The notes under the pieces are model-generated. The model was not told where the DNA came from. It worked only from the letters and a program-made list of their open reading frames with translations, and ran no database searches. This document shows, piece by piece, positions 5,719 to 8,881 of a DNA stretch of 8,881 nt. A program made the translations under genes and the position numbers. This DNA is from an uncultured Longilinea sp. (GTDB lineage: Bacteria > Chloroflexota > Anaerolineae > Anaerolineales > Anaerolineaceae): the NCBI GenBank assembly GCA_937863945.1, contig CALMIB010000271.1:1-8881 (forward strand), in the 5' to 3' direction. Each line of letters starts with the position of its first letter. The first letter of the stretch is position 1.

Positions 5719-7014
5719 TTACCCCACTCCGGCCTTTTCGGATGCAAATTTTCCAGGGTCTTCCCACTCGCCGATCAGGCGCACGGCCCGGTCGTAGAAG
5801 ATGTAATCCCAGGCCCAGTTGACCAGCACCACCAGCCGGTTGCGAAAACCGATGATCTGCACCAGATGGACGAACAGCCAGGCCGCCCAGGCCAGAAAGC
5901 CGCGCAGCTTGAGCGGCCCGATCTGCGCGACGGCGCGGTTGCGCCCGATGGTGGCCATGCTGCCCGGGTCGCGGTAGCTGAACGGCTGCGGCGTTTCGCC
6001 GCGGATGAGCGCGCGGATGTTTGCGGCGGCGCAGGCGGCCTGCTGCATGGCCACCGGCGCGAGCATGGGCAGTGCCTGGCCGTTGGCGTCTTCCAGGTAG
6101 GCGGCGTCGCCAATGACGAACACCTCGGGGTGACCAGGCAGTTGCAGGCTGGGCGTGACGGGCACGCGCCCCTGCCGCGCCAGCGGCACGCCCAGCGATT
6201 CGACCAGCCCGGCGGCGCGCACGCCGGCCGCCCAGATGAGCGTGCGCGCGGGGATGCGCTCGCCGCCGCGCAGGGCCACCGCGGAACCGTCGTAACCGCT
6301 CACCGCCGCGCCGAAGCGCACCTCCACCTGCTTCTTGCCCAGCGCGCGGGCAGTTTCGGCCGAAAGGTCGGCGGGCATGGCGGGCAGCAGCCGGTCGGCG
6401 GCTTCCAACAGCAGCACGCGCGCATCCTGCACCGGCAAGCGCGGGAAGTCTTTGGCCAGCACCAGGCGGATCAATTCGGAGAGCGCGCCGGCCATTTCCA
6501 CGCCGGTAGGGCCACCGCCGGCCACCACGAAGGTCAGCAGCGCGCGGCGGATTTCGGCGTCCGGCTCCAGCGCGGCCAGCTCGAACTGGCGCAGCACGTG
6601 GTTACGGATGGCGACGGCGTTGCCCAGTTCCTTCAGGTCAAAGGCGTTGTGCTCGAGGGATTGCATGCCGAAGAAATTGGTCTGCCCGCCGGCGGCCAGG
6701 ATCAGGTAGTCGTACTCCAGCTCGCCGCGGTCGGTGAACAGGCGGTGGTTGGCCAGGTCGATGCGGCGCACCTCGGCCATCTGAAAATCGAGGTTCTTTT
6801 GCCCGCGGAAGACCGCGCGCACCGGGTAGGCAATTTCGGAGGGCGCCACGCCGGCGCTGGCCACCTGGTAGAGCAGCGGCTGGAACAGGTGATAGTTGTT
6901 TCGGTCGATCAGCGTGACCTGCACGGGGGCATCCGCCAGGGCGCGGGCTGCCTTCAGCCCGCCGAATCCGGCGCCAATGATGACCACGCGCGGAAGTTTG
7001 TTTTGAGCGTTCAT
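5719..7014 (-). CDS. ndh: Type II NADH:quinone dehydrogenase (NDH-2)
   Basis: A 431-residue single-subunit flavoenzyme that oxidises NADH and reduces membrane quinone without pumping protons. The FAD-binding GAGFGGL is at 14-20 and the NADH-binding VVAGGGPTGVEMAG at 163-176. FVIGDAA (299-305) contacts FAD, and APVAMQQA (319-326) is the quinone-site motif of the family. The C-terminus has an amphipathic membrane-binding part (GFLAWAAWLFVHLVQIIGF, 372-390, onward). Length is typical. AGGAG (7025-7021) sits 6 nt before the ATG. A promoter and a TGTGA-N6-TCACA operator lie just upstream, pointing to redox or cofactor-responsive control. DUF493 and HIT genes follow closely. Related flavoproteins such as sulfide:quinone reductase are less likely, because the NDH-2 quinone motif and C-terminus are present and no redox cysteine pair is obvious. 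Confidence 0.93.
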   Translation of the reverse strand: MNAQNKLPRVVIIGAGFGGLKAARALADAPVQVTLIDRNNYHLFQPLLYQVASAGVAPSEIAYPVRAVFRGQKNLDFQMAEVRRIDLANHRLFTDRGELEYDYLILAAGGQTNFFGMQSLEHNAFDLKELGNAVAIRNHVLRQFELAALEPDAEIRRALLTFVVAGGGPTGVEMAGALSELIRLVLAKDFPRLPVQDARVLLLEAADRLLPAMPADLSAETARALGKKQVEVRFGAAVSGYDGSAVALRGGERIPARTLIWAAGVRAAGLVESLGVPLARQGRVPVTPSLQLPGHPEVFVIGDAAYLEDANGQALPMLAPVAMQQAACAAANIRALIRGETPQPFSYRDPGSMATIGRNRAVAQIGPLKLRGFLAWAAWLFVHLVQIIGFRNRLVVLVNWAWDYIFYDRAVRLIGEWEDPGKFASEKAGVG

Positions 7015-7043
7015 CTGGTTCTCCTATTCTGAGCCAGTTGATT

Positions 7044-7059
7044 TGTGACGTTTATCACA
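7044..7059. promoter_or_regulatory. TGTGA-N6-TCACA operator over the ndh transcription start
   Basis: A perfect 5-bp inverted repeat with a 6-bp spacer. Read as TTGTGA-N6-TCACAT it has the spacing of Rex operators (TTGTGA-N6-TCACAA), and ndh is a known Rex target in Firmicutes and Actinobacteria. It also equals the core of a Crp site. It covers the predicted start of transcription (about 7057), a position typical of repressors rather than Crp activation, which favours Rex by inference. Confidence 0.65.
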
Positions 7060-7063
7060 TACT

Positions 7064-7091
7064 ATTATACTCTTATTTGTCAAGAATTCAA
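7064..7091 (-). promoter_or_regulatory. ndh operon promoter
   Basis: On the minus strand TTGAAT (7091-7086) is 16 nt from a perfect TATAAT (7069-7064). The predicted start is near 7057, giving a leader of about 43 nt. A perfect TTGACA (7083-7078) lies only 8 nt from this -10 box, too close to pair with it. It could be a second -35 for a start further down, but no good -10 is seen there. Confidence 0.65.
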
Positions 7092-7126
7092 TTAGAGGAG
7101 TGTAAGAAAATCGGGATGCGTTGATA

Positions 7127-7168
7127 CGTGAGTCGTGAACCGGTATGCGGTATTCGGTATGCGGTATT
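7127..7168. repeat. Heptanucleotide array 1 (six 7-bp units)
   Basis: Six consecutive 7-mers: CGTGAGT, CGTGAAC, CGGTATG, CGGTATT, CGGTATG, CGGTATT. The last four form a perfect duplication of a 14-mer (7141-7154 and 7155-7168). A further CGTGAAG at 7176-7182 keeps the same 7-bp phase. The array lies between the ndh promoter and the pcrA terminator, outside any gene. Function unknown. Confidence 0.8.
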
Positions 7169-7209
7169 TGGAAACCGTGAAGCGAAATTGAGTATCAGAA
7201 AACATGAGT

Positions 7210-7240
7210 AAAAAAGAGGTGAAGTCTTGTACTTCACCTC
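7210..7240 (-). terminator. Intrinsic terminator of pcrA
   Basis: A perfect 10-bp stem (GAGGTGAAGT, 7216-7225, with ACTTCACCTC, 7231-7240) closes a 5-nt loop. On the minus strand it is followed directly by six T (7215-7210). It lies about 70 nt past the pcrA stop codon, so it should end that transcript and insulate the ndh promoter. On the plus strand the T-run (7246-7250) is offset by 5 nt, so termination there would be weaker. Confidence 0.9.
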
Positions 7241-7265
7241 GATCATTTTTCAAACACTACAAATT

Positions 7266-7307
7266 GCCAACCGCTAATGGCTAACAGCTAATTGCTAACA
7301 GCTAATT
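7266..7307. repeat. Heptanucleotide array 2 (six 7-bp units)
   Basis: Six consecutive 7-mers: GCCAACC (degenerate), GCTAATG, GCTAACA, GCTAATT, GCTAACA, GCTAATT. The last four alternate as a 14-bp repeat. The array begins 1 nt past the pcrA stop codon and ends before the terminator, so it is transcribed as the pcrA 3' leader-out region. Function unknown. Confidence 0.85.
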
Positions 7308-7308
7308 C

Positions 7309-8881
7309 CTACTCCACTAAGACCAACTTCGCCAGCGACGCGATCAACCGCTTGATGCCCACGCTCTCAAAGGCCACGTCCAGCGTTTCCTCGCCGTCGA
7401 GGATGCGCGAGGAGATCACCAGGCCCTCGCCCCAACTGGGGTGGCGCACGCGCTGCCCGGCGCGGAACTTTTGCTCGGGCGCGGCGGACGCGGGCGGCGG
7501 CGTGCTGCGCCCGACCGTCGAGCGTGCGGGGGGCGTACTGCTCCAGTTGAAGCTGGTCTTGCCCCAGCCGCTGGCGTTGGTCTTGCGGGCGCCGCTGCCC
7601 TGCGTGGAGCCGGCGGCGCTTTTCGCCTTGCCAGCGGAACCGCCGTAACCGCCTGCCGTGCCGCGCCGGCGGTAGGAGGAGGAATAATCATCGGTATCGT
7701 CCCAGCCCGGCAGGCGCGCGCGCCCGTCAATGCCCTCGCCGCTGCGCGCAAGCAATTCCTCGGGGATGTCGTCCAAAAATTGCGAGGCGACCTGATATTC
7801 GGGGTTGCCGTAAGTGCTGCGCTGCCCGGCGCGCACCAGGTACAGGCGCTCCTTGGCGCGCGTGATGCCCACATAGAACAGGCGGCGCTCCTCGGCCATT
7901 TCCTCGGGGTCGTCGCGCGAGCGCGAGTGCGGCAAAATGCCGTCGTCCAGCCCGGTGATGAACACCTGGGCGAACTCCAGCCCCTTGGCGGCGTGCAGCG
8001 TGAGCAGCGTGGGCGAATTGACCTGCTCGGGCAGCGTATCCTGATCGGAGACCAACGCCAGGTTCTCGAGGAACTCGACCAGGCCGCGCTCCTGGTACTC
8101 GTACGCCAAGCGGCGCAGTTCTTCCACGTTGCCCCAGCGGTCGCGGCCCTCTTCGCTGTCGTCGTCGATGTAGGCGCGGTAGCCAATATCGCCGGCGATC
8201 TTGTCGAACAGCGCGGGCAGCGCGATTTCGCCTTTGGCCTTCAGCCAGCCTTCGAACATCACGGCAAAGTCGTAGAGCGGCGCCGCGCCGCGGCCCAGCT
8301 CGCGCCAGGCCGGCGACTCATCCGCCTTTTGCGCCAGCTCCACCAGCAGGCTACCCATGCTGCGCCCGGCCTTCTGTGCCACGGCCTGCAGCGTTTCGAT
8401 GGACTTGTCGCCGATCTTGCGCGGCGGGGTGTTGATGGCGCGCGCCAGGCTGACCTCGTCGTCGGGGTTGTGCACCAGGCGCAGGTAGGCGATCATGTCC
8501 TTGACCTCGCGCCGGCCGTAGAAGCGCTGCGCGCCCACCAGCCGGTAGGGCAGCCCGGCGTGCAGGAAGGCCTCTTCCAGCAGGCGCGACTGGGCATTGG
8601 TGCGGTACATCACCGCGAAATCGCCGCCCGGCTTGCCCCGGCGCAGTTGCGCCTGGATGGTCTTCACCACGTAGGCCGCCTCGGCGTGGTCGTCCACCGC
8701 CTCGTGCAGCTCGATCTTCTCGCCGCGCCCGTGGTCGGTGAACAGGCTCTTGGGCGTGCGGTTGCCGTTTTGATCGATCACGCTGCGGGCCGCGTCCAGC
8801 ACGGTCTGCGTGGAGCGGTAATTCTGCTCCAACAGGATCTTCCGGCTGCCCGGGAAGTCCTGCTCGAAGCGCAGCACGTTG
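7309..8881 (-). CDS. pcrA: PcrA/UvrD-type superfamily 1 DNA helicase, C-terminal part
   Basis: The gene runs off the right edge; at least 523 residues are visible and about 260-270 N-terminal residues, including the Walker A ATPase motif, lie outside. This 3'-5' helicase acts in nucleotide excision repair, mismatch repair and clearing of stalled transcription. Counting from the Met at 8877, motif IV LLEQNYRSTQ is at 15-24, motif V TLLTLHAAKGLEF at 290-302 and motif VI AEERRLFYVGITRAKERL at 328-345. A low-complexity Gly/Ser/Ala/Thr linker (about 398-468) leads to a Tudor-like domain (471-522: FRAGQRVRHPSWGEG, then DVAFESVGIKRL), which in PcrA binds RNA polymerase. The linker is long for the family. 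The Met at 8877 is internal to the gene, not its start. A strong terminator follows the stop. Confidence 0.95.
   Translation of the reverse strand, partial: NVLRFEQDFPGSRKILLEQNYRSTQTVLDAARSVIDQNGNRTPKSLFTDHGRGEKIELHEAVDDHAEAAYVVKTIQAQLRRGKPGGDFAVMYRTNAQSRLLEEAFLHAGLPYRLVGAQRFYGRREVKDMIAYLRLVHNPDDEVSLARAINTPPRKIGDKSIETLQAVAQKAGRSMGSLLVELAQKADESPAWRELGRGAAPLYDFAVMFEGWLKAKGEIALPALFDKIAGDIGYRAYIDDDSEEGRDRWGNVEELRRLAYEYQERGLVEFLENLALVSDQDTLPEQVNSPTLLTLHAAKGLEFAQVFITGLDDGILPHSRSRDDPEEMAEERRLFYVGITRAKERLYLVRAGQRSTYGNPEYQVASQFLDDIPEELLARSGEGIDGRARLPGWDDTDDYSSSYRRRGTAGGYGGSAGKAKSAAGSTQGSGARKTNASGWGKTSFNWSSTPPARSTVGRSTPPPASAAPEQKFRAGQRVRHPSWGEGLVISSRILDGEETLDVAFESVGIKRLIASLAKLVLVE

Noticed and set aside
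5677..7032. Long plus-strand open frame opposite ndh
   Set aside because: Low-complexity His/Gln/Gly/Arg-rich translation, typical of the antisense of GC-rich coding DNA; ndh on the other strand matches its family over the full length.
7078..7083. TTGACA as the -35 box of the ndh promoter
   Set aside because: Only 8 nt from the TATAAT at 7069-7064; TTGAAT at 7091-7086 gives a workable 16-nt spacer.

Overview
The window looks like chromosomal DNA from a GC-rich member of the Chloroflexota, most likely of the Anaerolineae type. This is inferred from style rather than a marker gene: a lipoprotein with Thr/Pro-rich linkers at both ends, a PcrA helicase with a long Gly/Ser linker and C-terminal Tudor-like domain, and short heptanucleotide repeats between genes. 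No rRNA, tRNA or CRISPR was seen.

Layout. Bases 1-310 (minus strand) hold the first ~83 codons of a GT-C-like membrane glycosyltransferase, cut off near a GC-rich imperfect hairpin. Bases 311-601 are AT-rich and show no gene. A strong sigma-70-type promoter (609-637) then drives a GT2 polyprenyl-phosphate glycosyltransferase (702-1691) and a zinc-ribbon SAM methyltransferase (1747-2571), a small surface-glycan module. Near 2640 the composition becomes markedly more GC-rich. Here purA (2688-3980) starts behind its own -10 box and overlaps a lipoprotein gene (3977-4804) by 4 bp.

The right half is on the minus strand. An operon reads ndh (NDH-2) -> DUF493/YbeD-like protein -> HIT-family protein (7014 down to 4904). 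Its promoter lies at 7091-7064, and a perfect TGTGA-N6-TCACA palindrome sits over the predicted transcription start. That fits redox control of ndh by a Rex-like repressor, though a Crp/Fnr-type factor is possible. The operon converges with purA-lipoprotein at 4805-4903, where four copies of one 10-mer alternate in orientation to form two 27-bp palindromes. The edge gene is the C-terminal two thirds of a PcrA/UvrD helicase (8881-7309), followed by a clear intrinsic terminator (7240-7216).

The genes are mostly ordinary housekeeping and envelope functions. The less ordinary content is between the genes: the alternating-decamer array, the redox-type operator on ndh, and two distinct 42-bp heptad arrays either side of the pcrA terminator. 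I see no convincing new multi-gene system such as a defence island, mobile element or biosynthetic cluster.
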